From Methylobacterium mesophilicum (GTDB taxonomy: Bacteria; Pseudomonadota; Alphaproteobacteria; Rhizobiales; Beijerinckiaceae): 64,000 nucleotides of DNA. Position numbers and translations under genes: made by a program. Each line of letters starts with the position of its first letter. Positions within the stretch are counted from its first letter, which is position 1. The notes beneath the pieces were generated by a model. That model saw only the letters and a list, made by a program, of their open reading frames with translations, was not told where the DNA came from and searched no databases. This document shows positions 7,566 to 15,951 of the stretch, in pieces. The stretch lies in assembly GCF_022179445.1 (NCBI RefSeq), contig NZ_BPQU01000024.1:1-64000 (forward strand). Reading direction: 5' to 3'.

Positions 7566-8813
7566 CTAAAACAATTCGATATCGTTCGTGACATGCGCGT
7601 TGCTTTTCGGAGGTGAAGGACCTTCCGAGAGCGCGATATCTGCGAAAGACTTAACGTCGGGCCAAGATTTCGTCAAGGGATTCGATAGATCCAGCGCGTG
7701 GAGATGCGTGCGCGCCGCCGCGAAAATACCTTCGAGATGCTGAAGACGCTGCCGCGTGACGTCCTGAAACTGGATCGAGCCGATCAGCCGGACGATCGGC
7801 TGCGCGATGCGGGCGCTCTCGTCCTGGACCTTCACCAGCGTGTCGCGCTGATGGGCGACCAGGCGCTCCATGTTCTCGGTCAGGCTGGCGATCGCCGCGG
7901 CGATCTTCATCAATTCCCCGCGCTCATCTTCGACCCGGTTCGTCACCAGGGTGGAGAAGTTCTCCCGGATGGATTCGCGTAAGGCGGCGAGGTCCCGGGC
8001 GATCCGGGTCGCGGTGTCGGCCGAGGCGTTGGAGAGTTCCTTGACCTCCTTGGCGACCACGGCGAAGCCCGCGCCGGCCTTCTCGGCCCGGGCCGCCTCG
8101 ATCGTGGCGTTCAGGGCGAGCAGGTTGGTCTGGCGGGCGATGGTCTGCACGCCGTCGGTGGCCCGGGTCAGCTGCGCGGTGGCGACGTCGAGCTCGTCGA
8201 GCCGCTGCCGGCACTCCACCACGTCCTGGTCGCGCCGGACCAGGAAGTCGCCGATCAGCTGGCGGTTCGCGGTGAGCTGCTGGTCGGTCTGGTCGACGAT
8301 CTCGATCACCCGGGCGTTGGAGCCGGACAGGTCGAGGAAGGACAGCAGCTCGGTCATCGCGCCGTCGACCTCGCGCAGGCTGGTCATGATGTCGTAGGCG
8401 GCGGCCTCGGTCTCGACGGTGACCGAGGCGGTGTCGGTGGCGGCGCGTTCGAACAGCCGGTCGTAGACCGCGAGATGCTCGGCCAGGGCGGCCTGGATCT
8501 CCGCGGGTTCCGCCCCGGCCGGCCCGGCGGGCCCATCCCGCCGACCCTCCGGGGATGGCACCGCCTCCGCCGGCATGGTCTCCGGGGATCCGGGCGCCTC
8601 CGGGCCGGCCGGCGGGCGTGCCGCCGCTGCGGCGGCCCGACCGGCGGCCCAGCTGGTTCCCCAGGTCGCCGCGAAGCCGACCGCCGCGATGGCGGCGACG
8701 CCCGGCACGGGGCCGAACGCGGCCGTGCCGACGGCGGCGAGCGCCACGGCGGCCAGCACGGCGCAGAGCGGGCCGAGCCATCGGATCGCGTGCGGCGGCA
8801 TCGCCCAGGCCAT
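7566..8813 (-). CDS. Methyl-accepting chemotaxis protein, membrane-anchored, no periplasmic domain
   Basis: This is a 415-residue receptor. Two hydrophobic helices near the N-terminus (about 11-33 and 35-57) are separated by only a few residues, so almost nothing is exposed outside. A P/A/G-rich linker (about 58-105) follows, then a helical signalling domain with the tip TIARQTNLLALNATIEAARA and GFAVVAKEVKELSNAS. There is no HAMP domain. It is the last gene of the che operon, 2 bases after cheY2. It probably senses a cytoplasmic or membrane-state cue. Confidence 0.88.
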   Translation of the reverse strand: MAWAMPPHAIRWLGPLCAVLAAVALAAVGTAAFGPVPGVAAIAAVGFAATWGTSWAAGRAAAAAARPPAGPEAPGSPETMPAEAVPSPEGRRDGPAGPAGAEPAEIQAALAEHLAVYDRLFERAATDTASVTVETEAAAYDIMTSLREVDGAMTELLSFLDLSGSNARVIEIVDQTDQQLTANRQLIGDFLVRRDQDVVECRQRLDELDVATAQLTRATDGVQTIARQTNLLALNATIEAARAEKAGAGFAVVAKEVKELSNASADTATRIARDLAALRESIRENFSTLVTNRVEDERGELMKIAAAIASLTENMERLVAHQRDTLVKVQDESARIAQPIVRLIGSIQFQDVTRQRLQHLEGIFAAARTHLHALDLSNPLTKSWPDVKSFADIALSEGPSPPKSNAHVTNDIELF

Positions 8814-8815
8814 GG

Positions 8816-9193
8816 TCAGGCTCCGGGAACGAGTTGGCGGATCACCTTGAGCAGGGCTTCGGGATCCACCGGCTTGACGATCCAGCCCGTGGCGCCCGCC
8901 GACTTGGCCTCGTTGCGCTTGTCCTGCTGGGACTCGGTGGTCAGCATCAGGATCGGGATGAACTGCAGGCCCGGGAGCTTGCGGACCCGGCGGATGAGGT
9001 CGATGCCGTTCATCGCCCCCATGTTCAGGTCGGTGATCAGCAGGTTCGGCTTGGTGCCCGCCTGCAGGGTCGCCAGGGCCTGCTCGCCGCTGGCGGCCTT
9101 CACGACGCCGAGGCCGGCCTTGCTCAGGATGCCCTCGATGCTCATCAGCATCGTGGGTGAGTCGTCAACAATCATGATCGTCGTGGCCAACAT
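8816..9193 (-). CDS. CheY-like response regulator
   Basis: This is a 125-residue single receiver: acidic residues IMIVDDSPTM (Asp9, Asp10), phosphoacceptor Asp in LLITDLNMGAMNGIDL, Thr in MLTTESQ and Lys in WIVKPVDPEAL. It sits between the parA-like gene (6-base gap) and the terminal MCP (2-base gap). It is the second CheY of the operon, so one copy may act as a phosphate sink or reach a different target. Confidence 0.92.
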   Translation of the reverse strand: MLATTIMIVDDSPTMLMSIEGILSKAGLGVVKAASGEQALATLQAGTKPNLLITDLNMGAMNGIDLIRRVRKLPGLQFIPILMLTTESQQDKRNEAKSAGATGWIVKPVDPEALLKVIRQLVPGA

Positions 9194-9199
9194 GGTCTC

Positions 9200-9994
9200 C
9201 TAGGGTGCTGCGTGGGATGCGGGCGCCGCGCCGGGCCGCCAGAAGGCGGCCAGCTCGTCGGCCAGCAGGCCGTAATCGGCCGCGCCGCGGCTGGACGGGG
9301 CGTAGGCCTGGATCGGTTTGCGGACGGCGAACGCCTCCGCCAGTCGGATGTCGGTCCGGATCCCGGTGAGCACGCGCTCGATCCCGAATTCCCGGGCGAT
9401 CTCCTGCATCGTCTCGCGGTGGTGGGTGGTGTGCACGTTCAGCATCACCGGCAGCAGGCCGACCACCGTCAGGTCGCTGTTCACCGTGGTGGCGATGCGG
9501 AAGAACAGCCGCGCCAGCTGCCGCACCCCCTCGGCCGACAGGGCGTGCGGGATCATCGGGACGAGCACGCCGTCGGCCGCCGCCAGGGCGTTGACCAGGA
9601 TCATGTCCAGCGAGGGCGGCGTGTCGACGATCACGAGGTCGAAGCGCGCCGCGATCTCCGGCGCGCGCAGGCAGCGCTGCAGGGCCGAGACGCTGCGGTC
9701 CACGGCCGTGGTGCCGTCGAACAGCTGGTCGGCGGGGGCGACCGACACGCCCGCGAAGGCGGTGGGCCGGATGGCATCCTGCAGGTCGAAAGCCGGATCC
9801 GTGAAGATGTGGTGGGCGGTCGGCGCGTCGCGCTCCGGCACGATGCCGAAGCCCAGCCCGGCATGGCCCTGCGTATCGAGGTCGATCAGCAGCGTGCGCC
9901 GGCCGCGGGCGCCGCATTCCGCGGCCAGGTTGACCGAGGTCGTCGACTTGCCGCTGCCGCCCTTCCGGTTCGAGATGGCCAGGATCGTGGTCAA
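9200..9994 (-). CDS. ParA/MinD-family ATPase of the chemosensory operon
   Basis: This is a 264-residue ATPase with the deviant Walker A ISNRKGGSGKSTT at residues about 7-19, LLIDLDTQGHAGLG (A') and LVIVDTPPSLD (Walker B). No ATG fits; the TTG at 9994 overlaps the stop of the STAS gene as TTGA, giving M-T-T-I-L-A. ParA-type ATPases inside che operons (Vibrio ParC, Rhodobacter PpfA) position receptor arrays. A ParB partner is not visible, which suits such a role better than chromosome partitioning. Confidence 0.9.
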   Translation of the reverse strand: MTTILAISNRKGGSGKSTTSVNLAAECGARGRRTLLIDLDTQGHAGLGFGIVPERDAPTAHHIFTDPAFDLQDAIRPTAFAGVSVAPADQLFDGTTAVDRSVSALQRCLRAPEIAARFDLVIVDTPPSLDMILVNALAAADGVLVPMIPHALSAEGVRQLARLFFRIATTVNSDLTVVGLLPVMLNVHTTHHRETMQEIAREFGIERVLTGIRTDIRLAEAFAVRKPIQAYAPSSRGAADYGLLADELAAFWRPGAAPASHAAP

Positions 9995-10266
9995 GCGGCC
10001 GCCCCGTGCGCCGGCGGGGCGGCCTCCGCGGCTCCTTGCAGGAACGGCATCACGAGCGCGGCCAGCGCCGGGTCGGCGGGCGGCGTGAGGGCGGCCGGCC
10101 GCGCGGCGGCCAGGACCTGCAAGATCGCGGCGTGGAGCCCGAGGCACTTGGTCAGCACGACCTTGTGGGGGCCCGGCTTGCGCAGGGCCTCCAGCAGCGG
10201 CAGCGCCTCCTCGACGGTGCAGTGCCCTTCGAGGTGGACGGTCTTGCGGGCGATCCGGATGGCCAT
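9991..10266 (-). CDS. Small STAS-domain protein in the che operon
   Basis: This is a 91-residue protein read from the ATG at 10266, which overlaps the cheA stop by one base. Its fold pattern (IRIARKTVHLEGHCTVEEAL, then KVVLTKCLGLHAAILQVLAAA) resembles a STAS domain of the anti-sigma-factor-antagonist type. The usual DxS phosphorylation motif is not evident (TKCLGLHA instead). Stand-alone STAS proteins occur in some alternative che clusters; its partner could be CheA, ParA or the neighbouring Rsb proteins. Confidence 0.7.
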   Translation of the reverse strand: MAIRIARKTVHLEGHCTVEEALPLLEALRKPGPHKVVLTKCLGLHAAILQVLAAARPAALTPPADPALAALVMPFLQGAAEAAPPAHGAAA

Positions 10267-12911
10267 CACAGCAGCTCCCTGAGATCGAGGACCAGGAGGA
10301 CCCGGCCGTCCCCCAGCAGCGTGGTGCCGGCATAGCCGCCGATGCCGGCCAGGACGCCCTCCAGGGGCTTCAGGATCACGTCCATTCCCTCCCGGAAGTT
10401 GTCGATGATCAGCCCGACCCGCCGGCCGTTGACGTGGCAGACCAGGACGGCGGCGTCGGCCTCGTCCTGGGTCTGCTGCTGCTGTTGCTCGGGCAGGTGC
10501 AGCAGGCGCGACAGGCGCAGCAGCGGGATGATCGTCTCGCGCAGCACGAAGGTCTCGGCCTTCTTGATCCTGCGGATGTGTGCGCGCGGCACCCGCACGG
10601 TCTCGACGATCATGTCCATCGGCACGCCGTAGAGGCTGCCGGCGGCCTCCACGATCATGATCCGGGTGACCGCCATGCTGAGCGGCAGGGCCAGACGCGT
10701 CGTCGTCCCCTCGCCGAGGCGGGAGCTCACCGAGACCTGGCCGCCGAGCTTCTCCACGGTGGTCAGCACCACGTCCATGCCGACCCCGCGGCCGGACAGG
10801 TCCGAGATCTCCGCCGCCGTCGAGAAGCCCGGGCGGTAGATCAGGTTGATCGCCTCCTGGTCGGACAGGCGGTCCGCCTCCTCCTGGCCGATCACGCCCT
10901 TGGCGATGGCGGCGGCGCGGATCCGGGCCGGGTCGATGCCGCGGCCGTTGTCCTGGACCTCGATGACGACGCTGTCGGCCTCCTGGCGGGCCTTGAGCAG
11001 GATCCGGGCCGTCGCCGACTTGCCCGCCGCCCGGCGCTCGTCCGGCGATTCGATGCCGTGATCGAGGGAGTTGCGGACGATGTGCAGCAGGGGGTCGCCC
11101 AGCGCCTCGATGATGGTCTTGTCGGCCGCCGTGTCCTCGCCTTCGAGGGCGAGGTCGATCCGCTTGCCGAGCTTGCGCGCGAGGTCGCGCACCAGCCGGG
11201 GGAACCGGTCGAAGATCTCGGCCACCGGCAGCATGCGGACCTGCATGATCGCGCCCTGCATCTCCTGGGCGAGCCGGTCGATGACCGCGTATTGCTCCTT
11301 GATCTCGCGGGACATCTCCCGCGAGGCGTAGGTCTCCTCCGCCCGCTTGGCGAGGAACGGCAGGGCGTTCTTCGAGACGACGAGTTCGCCGATCAGGTTC
11401 ATCAGCAGGTCGATCTTGGCCTGGTCGACCTTCAGGGATTTTGGGGCGATGCGGCCCTCGGGCTCCTTGCCGGCGGCAGCTGCGACCGGCGCGGCCTCCT
11501 CGGCGAAGGTCTGCGGCAGCGTCCCGGCAGGGTCCGGCGCGGCCTCGGTGCGCTGGAGCGGGGCGCCGGCCAGCACGGCCGTGAGGGCGTCCAGCACGGG
11601 CGCCACCGAGCGGGCCTCCCGGGCCGCCTCCAGGGCCGCCTGGATCGCGGCGCGGTCGGCGTCGCGGCCGAGGCTGAGGAGCACGTTCCCCACCACGGTG
11701 CCGACCGAGGCGAGGCGATCCGCGTCGTAGCCGGTGCGCTCCAGGGCCCGGTGCTGGCTCATCAGGACCGAGCGGGCGAGGTCTCGCCGGGGATCTGCGG
11801 CTTGCGCGGCCGGCGTCGGCTCGGGCGCCGGCGCGGCCGGCGAGGGAACGGCCGGAGCCGGATCGAGCCGGCCCGAGCCGGCGGCCGCCACCAGCGCCGC
11901 CACGAGATCCGCATCGGGCTCTCCCGCCGACAGGGCGACGTCGAGCCAGTCCAGCGCCTGCCGGCGCCACAGCGTCGGCCCGGCGACGCTGCGCAGCGCC
12001 CCCACGGCCTTGCGCAGGTCGTCGTGGCGCCCGGCGGCGAGGAACGCCGACGCCGCCTCGCGGAAATCGTCCCAGATCGGACCGTCGCTGGCCGCGCCGT
12101 CGATCCGCACCAGGTCCCGGGGCCGCACGGCCGCGATGGTGACCTGGTCCAGCTCGTAGCGCATCGCCTGCTCGATCTCGGGCCGGGGGGCCGTACTCAG
12201 CAGGGCGAAGTGCAGGTTGCACTGGTAGGGGTCGAGATCCTCCAGCGGACCCCAGGGCTCGGCCGCCGCGATGTCGAGGGCGAGCGCGTCGGGCACCTGC
12301 TGGATCGTCAGCAGGGGATCGGTGCCGTTGAAGAAGCAGCCCGGCTCCGGCGCGTAGCGGACCAGATGCACGGCCCGGCCGCCGCAGGCGCGGCGGAACG
12401 CCTCCAGGCAGGCGGCGGCCGGCAGGCGGGCGAGAAAAGCCGGCGGCACCGTCGCGACCTGCGCCGCGGGCGCCGGATCGGCCTCCTGCCACGCGTCCGC
12501 GACCGGCGCCCCCGCGTCGTCCTGTGATCCCAGGCGCTGGCGCAGCTGCGCGGCCATCCGGTGCGCGACCCCGTCGGCATCCGCCGGCAAGGCCGCGCGC
12601 CGCTCGAGCTCGTCGATCCACTGGCCGACCTGGTCCAGGCTGTCGAGCAGCATGTCCACCAGCGCGGAGTCGATCTGCAGCGCGTCGGACCGAACCTCCC
12701 CGAGGAGGTCCTCGGCGGCGTGGACCAGCCGGGTCAGGGCCATCGCGTCGAACAGGCCGGACGAGCCCTTGATCGTGTGGACCGCCCGGAACACCTCGTT
12801 GATCGCGGTCTCGTCCGTCGGGTTCCGCTCCAGCTTCAGCAGGCCGCTGGCCGAGACCTGCAGCAGCTCGCGCGCCTCCGGGATGAACCGGGCCAGCAGG
12901 GGGTTGGTCAT
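10266..12911 (-). CDS. cheA: Chemotaxis histidine kinase CheA
   Basis: This is an 881-residue CheA. The P1 Hpt domain carries the phosphoacceptor His45 (FRAVHTIKGSSGLFDA). A P2-like region (about 155-245, containing PGCFFNGTDPL) is followed by a long A/P-rich segment. The P3 dimerisation domain begins near 495. The P4 ATPase has HIVRNSLDHGIESPDERRAA and DNGRGID. A C-terminal P5 CheW-like domain (GGYAGTTLLGDGRVLLVLDL) ends the protein. It overlaps cheY by 4 bases upstream and the STAS gene by 1 base downstream. Its length exceeds the typical 650-750 because of the P1-P3 linker. Confidence 0.96.
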   Translation of the reverse strand: MTNPLLARFIPEARELLQVSASGLLKLERNPTDETAINEVFRAVHTIKGSSGLFDAMALTRLVHAAEDLLGEVRSDALQIDSALVDMLLDSLDQVGQWIDELERRAALPADADGVAHRMAAQLRQRLGSQDDAGAPVADAWQEADPAPAAQVATVPPAFLARLPAAACLEAFRRACGGRAVHLVRYAPEPGCFFNGTDPLLTIQQVPDALALDIAAAEPWGPLEDLDPYQCNLHFALLSTAPRPEIEQAMRYELDQVTIAAVRPRDLVRIDGAASDGPIWDDFREAASAFLAAGRHDDLRKAVGALRSVAGPTLWRRQALDWLDVALSAGEPDADLVAALVAAAGSGRLDPAPAVPSPAAPAPEPTPAAQAADPRRDLARSVLMSQHRALERTGYDADRLASVGTVVGNVLLSLGRDADRAAIQAALEAAREARSVAPVLDALTAVLAGAPLQRTEAAPDPAGTLPQTFAEEAAPVAAAAGKEPEGRIAPKSLKVDQAKIDLLMNLIGELVVSKNALPFLAKRAEETYASREMSREIKEQYAVIDRLAQEMQGAIMQVRMLPVAEIFDRFPRLVRDLARKLGKRIDLALEGEDTAADKTIIEALGDPLLHIVRNSLDHGIESPDERRAAGKSATARILLKARQEADSVVIEVQDNGRGIDPARIRAAAIAKGVIGQEEADRLSDQEAINLIYRPGFSTAAEISDLSGRGVGMDVVLTTVEKLGGQVSVSSRLGEGTTTRLALPLSMAVTRIMIVEAAGSLYGVPMDMIVETVRVPRAHIRRIKKAETFVLRETIIPLLRLSRLLHLPEQQQQQTQDEADAAVLVCHVNGRRVGLIIDNFREGMDVILKPLEGVLAGIGGYAGTTLLGDGRVLLVLDLRELL

Positions 12912-13285
12912 GCCTGCGCGCCCGTCAGCAGGCGCGCGGTCTCGACCAGCAGCACGGGATCGGCCGGCTTGACGATGTAGAAGTTGGCGCCGACCGCGTA
13001 GGCCCGGTTCGCATCCGAGTCCGCGGCCTCGGTGCTGATCGTGACCACCGGGATCGCCTGGAGCGCGGGCTCGCGCCGGATCCGGGACATCAGCTCGTAG
13101 CCGTCCATCTTGGGCATGTTGATGTCGACGATCATCAGGTCGTAGCCGCCGAGCAGGGCCTTCTCCAGGCCCTCGACCCCGTTGGCGGCCTCCTCGACCA
13201 CGAACCCGGCCCGGCCGAGCACGTCCTGGTAGAACATCCGCATGGTGATGCCGTCTTCGACGACAAGAATTCGTTTCCCGGACAT
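12908..13285 (-). CDS. cheY: CheY-like response regulator
   Basis: This is a 125-residue receiver with the acidic site VVEDG, phosphoacceptor Asp in LMIVDINMPKMDGYEL, Thr in VTISTEA and Lys in YIVKPADPVLL. It lies 7 bases after cheR and overlaps cheA by 4 bases. The close packing with cheA suggests it is the primary phosphate acceptor of this pathway. Confidence 0.93.
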   Translation of the reverse strand: MSGKRILVVEDGITMRMFYQDVLGRAGFVVEEAANGVEGLEKALLGGYDLMIVDINMPKMDGYELMSRIRREPALQAIPVVTISTEAADSDANRAYAVGANFYIVKPADPVLLVETARLLTGAQA

Positions 13286-13292
13286 GCCCGTC

Positions 13293-14174
13293 TCAATCCT
13301 GTTCGATCGGTCTTTGGTAGACGATCGTGTCGCCGAACTTGCGCGGCAGGAACATCGACGACATGCGGCTCATGCTCTCCGAATGACCCAGGCAGATGAA
13401 CCCGCCCGGGATCAGGCATTCGTAGAGCGCCTCGACCGCGGCGCGTCGGGACGTGTCATCGAAGTAGATCAGCAGGTTCCGACAGAAGATCACGTCCATC
13501 GCGCGGTAGCGGTGCATGTGGATCGGGTCGGACAGGTTGGCGATCGAGAACTCGATGGAGCTGCGCAGCTCCTCGTGGATCTCGAACTGGTCGTCGCCGA
13601 GCCGGCGGAAATACTTCTTGCGCAGCTCCGGCGACAGCCGCTGCAGGGAGCGGTTGCCGTAGATCCCCTTGCGGGCATCGGCCAGCACACGGGAATCGAT
13701 GTCCGACCCGGTGATCTCGATGGCGAAGTCGTCCGCCCGCGACCAGTTTTCGAGGATCTGGATCGCGATCGAGTAGGGCTCCTCCCCGGTCGAGCAGGGC
13801 ATCGACCAGATCCGCAGCGTCGCGCCGGGCCGGCGCGTCCGGGTGATCTCGGGCAGGATGCCCCGAACCAGGGCATCGAACTGGTAGTCCTCGCGGAAGA
13901 AGTAGGTCTCGTTGACCGTCATCAGGTTGACGAGATGCTGCAGCTCCTCCCCCGACGCCTGGAAGCGCAGCAGGGTGAAGTAGGCCTTGAAGCTGTCGCT
14001 CCCGGTCTTGGCGATCCGCTCCAGGAGACGCTTCTCGACGAAATACTCCTTCTTGCCGCTGAACGAGATGCCCGTGCGGCGATAGAAATACTCGTAGAAC
14101 TTCTCGTACTCGTCCTCGCTGATCTGGATCGCCGAGGCGGTCTGCCCGAGGGAACGGGAGGGCTGCTGCATCAT
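13293..14174 (-). CDS. cheR: Chemoreceptor methyltransferase CheR
   Basis: This is a 293-residue enzyme. The N-terminal helical CheR_N domain (ISFSGKKEYFVEKRLLERI) precedes a SAM-binding domain with MPCSTGEEPYSIAI and DVIFCRNLLIYFD. It uses S-adenosylmethionine to methylate receptor glutamates. It overlaps the HEAT gene upstream by 4 bases. No TPR or other extra domain is present. Confidence 0.95.
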   Translation of the reverse strand: MMQQPSRSLGQTASAIQISEDEYEKFYEYFYRRTGISFSGKKEYFVEKRLLERIAKTGSDSFKAYFTLLRFQASGEELQHLVNLMTVNETYFFREDYQFDALVRGILPEITRTRRPGATLRIWSMPCSTGEEPYSIAIQILENWSRADDFAIEITGSDIDSRVLADARKGIYGNRSLQRLSPELRKKYFRRLGDDQFEIHEELRSSIEFSIANLSDPIHMHRYRAMDVIFCRNLLIYFDDTSRRAAVEALYECLIPGGFICLGHSESMSRMSSMFLPRKFGDTIVYQRPIEQD

Positions 14175-14830
14175 GCGCCTCCGATCCGGCGGATCGCCGC
14201 GGCGGCCGCGAAGCGGATGAACGGCACCTCCGGGAAGCGCGCGGCCAGGGCCTGGAGCGGCGCGACGGCGCGCTCGTTGCCGATCTCCGCGAGGCCGTCC
14301 ACCGCCGCCGCGCAGACGTTGATGTGGGGATCGTGCGCCACGACCTCGGCCAGCCAGTCCGGCGCCTTCGGGTGCGGCAGCAGGCTCAGCATGTTGACCG
14401 TCAGGATGCGGACGTCGCTGTCGGGATCGGCCAGCAGGTCGGCGACATGCGGCTCGACCTCGTCCGGCATCTCCTGAAGCGCCTCGATCGCGGCGTTGCG
14501 CAGCCCGCTATCCTCGCTGCGGAGCAGGGGCAGCAGGCCCTCGACCACCGCGGGGGACTTGAGGCGGATCAGCGTCGTCAGGATCACGGCGCGGACGCTG
14601 GCGGCGGGCTCGCGGCCGAGATGCGCGCACAGGAGCGGCCCGGCCTCCGGGAAGGCGCCGAGTTCGCGGGCGGCCCGGCGCCGCTCGCCGCCTTCGGGCG
14701 AGGCGAGGGCGGCCGTGAGCGCGGCGAGATCCGCGTGCGGCGGCGCCCCGGCGTCGGCCGTCGGGGGCAGGGTCGGTTTCTTAAGGGCCACGGCGGCGTT
14801 CCCCGGCTCGAGCGCCGGCTTCCGGGGCAC
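14171..14830 (-). CDS. HEAT-repeat protein of the che operon
   Basis: The open frame encodes 219 residues from a GTG at 14830, overlapping cheB by 50 bases. A second GTG at 14791 has a better ribosome site (GGGGAA 8 bases upstream) and would shorten the overlap to 11 bases. From about residue 30 the protein is built of repeated paired helices (RRRAARELGAF, VRAVILTTLIRL, LRNAAIEALQEM, VRILTVNMLSLL), the HEAT/armadillo pattern of protein-binding scaffolds. It probably organises Che components; it has no catalytic motif. Confidence 0.8.
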   Translation of the reverse strand: MPRKPALEPGNAAVALKKPTLPPTADAGAPPHADLAALTAALASPEGGERRRAARELGAFPEAGPLLCAHLGREPAASVRAVILTTLIRLKSPAVVEGLLPLLRSEDSGLRNAAIEALQEMPDEVEPHVADLLADPDSDVRILTVNMLSLLPHPKAPDWLAEVVAHDPHINVCAAAVDGLAEIGNERAVAPLQALAARFPEVPFIRFAAAAAIRRIGGA

Positions 14831-15887
14831 GGAGCCACCCGACGAGCTGCTCTGCGATCGCGTCGCACGGCAGGACCAGGCTGGCCCCGCCGCGCTTGAT
14901 GAGTTCGTGCGGCATGCCGAAGACGATGCTGGTGTCCTCGTCCTGCGCGATGGTCATGCCGCCGCCGGCCCGCACCCGGGCCATCGCCTCGGCGCCGTCG
15001 TCGCCCATCCCGGTAAGCTGCACGGCGATCAGCCGGTTGGCCGGGAGATGCGCCAGGGCGCTCTCGACCATGCGGGTGACGCTGGGATGCCAGATATGCT
15101 CGTTGCTCTGCGGCAGCGGCGTCGCGGAGTAGCCCGTGCCCCGGCGGGTGACGACGAGGTCGGCATCCCCCTTGGCGATGTAGACCGTGCCGGGCTCGAT
15201 CGGCATCTGCCGGGCGACCTCCACCACCGAGACGGCGCAGAGGTCGTTCAGCCGGCGGGCGAAGACGCCGGTGAAGCTGCTCGGCATGTGCTGCGCGACC
15301 AGGACCGGCCAGGGGAAGTCCTTCGGCAGGCGGGGCAGGATCTCCTCCAGCACGCCGGGCCCCCCCGTGGACACGCCCACCAGCACCAGCCCGGGCGGCC
15401 CCCCGCGCGCGAAGAAGACCCGGGGCGGCGGCTCCGGCGTGGCGCGTTGGCGCTGGGCGGCCAGGCGCCCGCGCAGGCCGGTGCTGCGGCGGACCCGGGT
15501 GGTCGCGGCGCTGCGGATCTTCATCAGGAGTTCGCGGTGGATCCGGTCGATCGACAGGGAGATCGTGCCGCCGGGCTTCTGCACGAAGTCCACCGCCCCG
15601 AGGCTCAGCGCCTGCAGGGTCGTCTCGGCACCTTGCTCGGTCAGCGACGAGACCATCACCACCGGCCGCGGATCCTCGCTCATGATCCGCGACAGGCAGG
15701 TGATCCCGTCCATCTCGGGCATGTTGACGTCGAGGGTGATCACGTGCGGATCGAAGGTCCGCAGCGCCTCCAGGACCTCGACGCCGTTGCGGGCCGTCTG
15801 GACCGTGAAGCCGCCCGCCGACTCGAGGAGCTGCGTGAGGTGCCTGCGCATCAACGCGGAATCATCGGCCACGAGGGCTCGGATCAT
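14781..15887 (-). CDS. cheB: Chemoreceptor methylesterase/glutamine deamidase CheB
   Basis: This is a 368-residue two-domain protein. The receiver (ALVADDSALMRRHL; phosphoacceptor Asp in VITLDVNMPEMDG) is joined by a linker to the esterase with the catalytic triad Ser (GVSTGGPG), His (VAQHMPSSF) and Asp (GMGDDGAEAM). It reverses CheR methylation in response to CheA phosphorylation. It lies 64 bases after the triple-CheW gene. Confidence 0.96.
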   Translation of the reverse strand: MIRALVADDSALMRRHLTQLLESAGGFTVQTARNGVEVLEALRTFDPHVITLDVNMPEMDGITCLSRIMSEDPRPVVMVSSLTEQGAETTLQALSLGAVDFVQKPGGTISLSIDRIHRELLMKIRSAATTRVRRSTGLRGRLAAQRQRATPEPPPRVFFARGGPPGLVLVGVSTGGPGVLEEILPRLPKDFPWPVLVAQHMPSSFTGVFARRLNDLCAVSVVEVARQMPIEPGTVYIAKGDADLVVTRRGTGYSATPLPQSNEHIWHPSVTRMVESALAHLPANRLIAVQLTGMGDDGAEAMARVRAGGGMTIAQDEDTSIVFGMPHELIKRGGASLVLPCDAIAEQLVGWLRAPEAGARAGERRRGP

Positions 15888-15951
15888 GCGGGGTCTCGCC
15901 AGGGTGACGGAATGAGGGGGCGTCGGGCCGGGCCGGGGCCCGGACCCGCGC

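Noticed and set aside
9200..9994. Chromosome-partitioning parA and replication origin region
   Set aside because: No parB or parS-like sites are present and the gene is embedded in the che operon, so array positioning is more likely.
10434..12527. 697-codon plus-strand frame opposite cheA
   Set aside because: It is antisense to an unmistakable CheA; the long frame is caused by high G+C.
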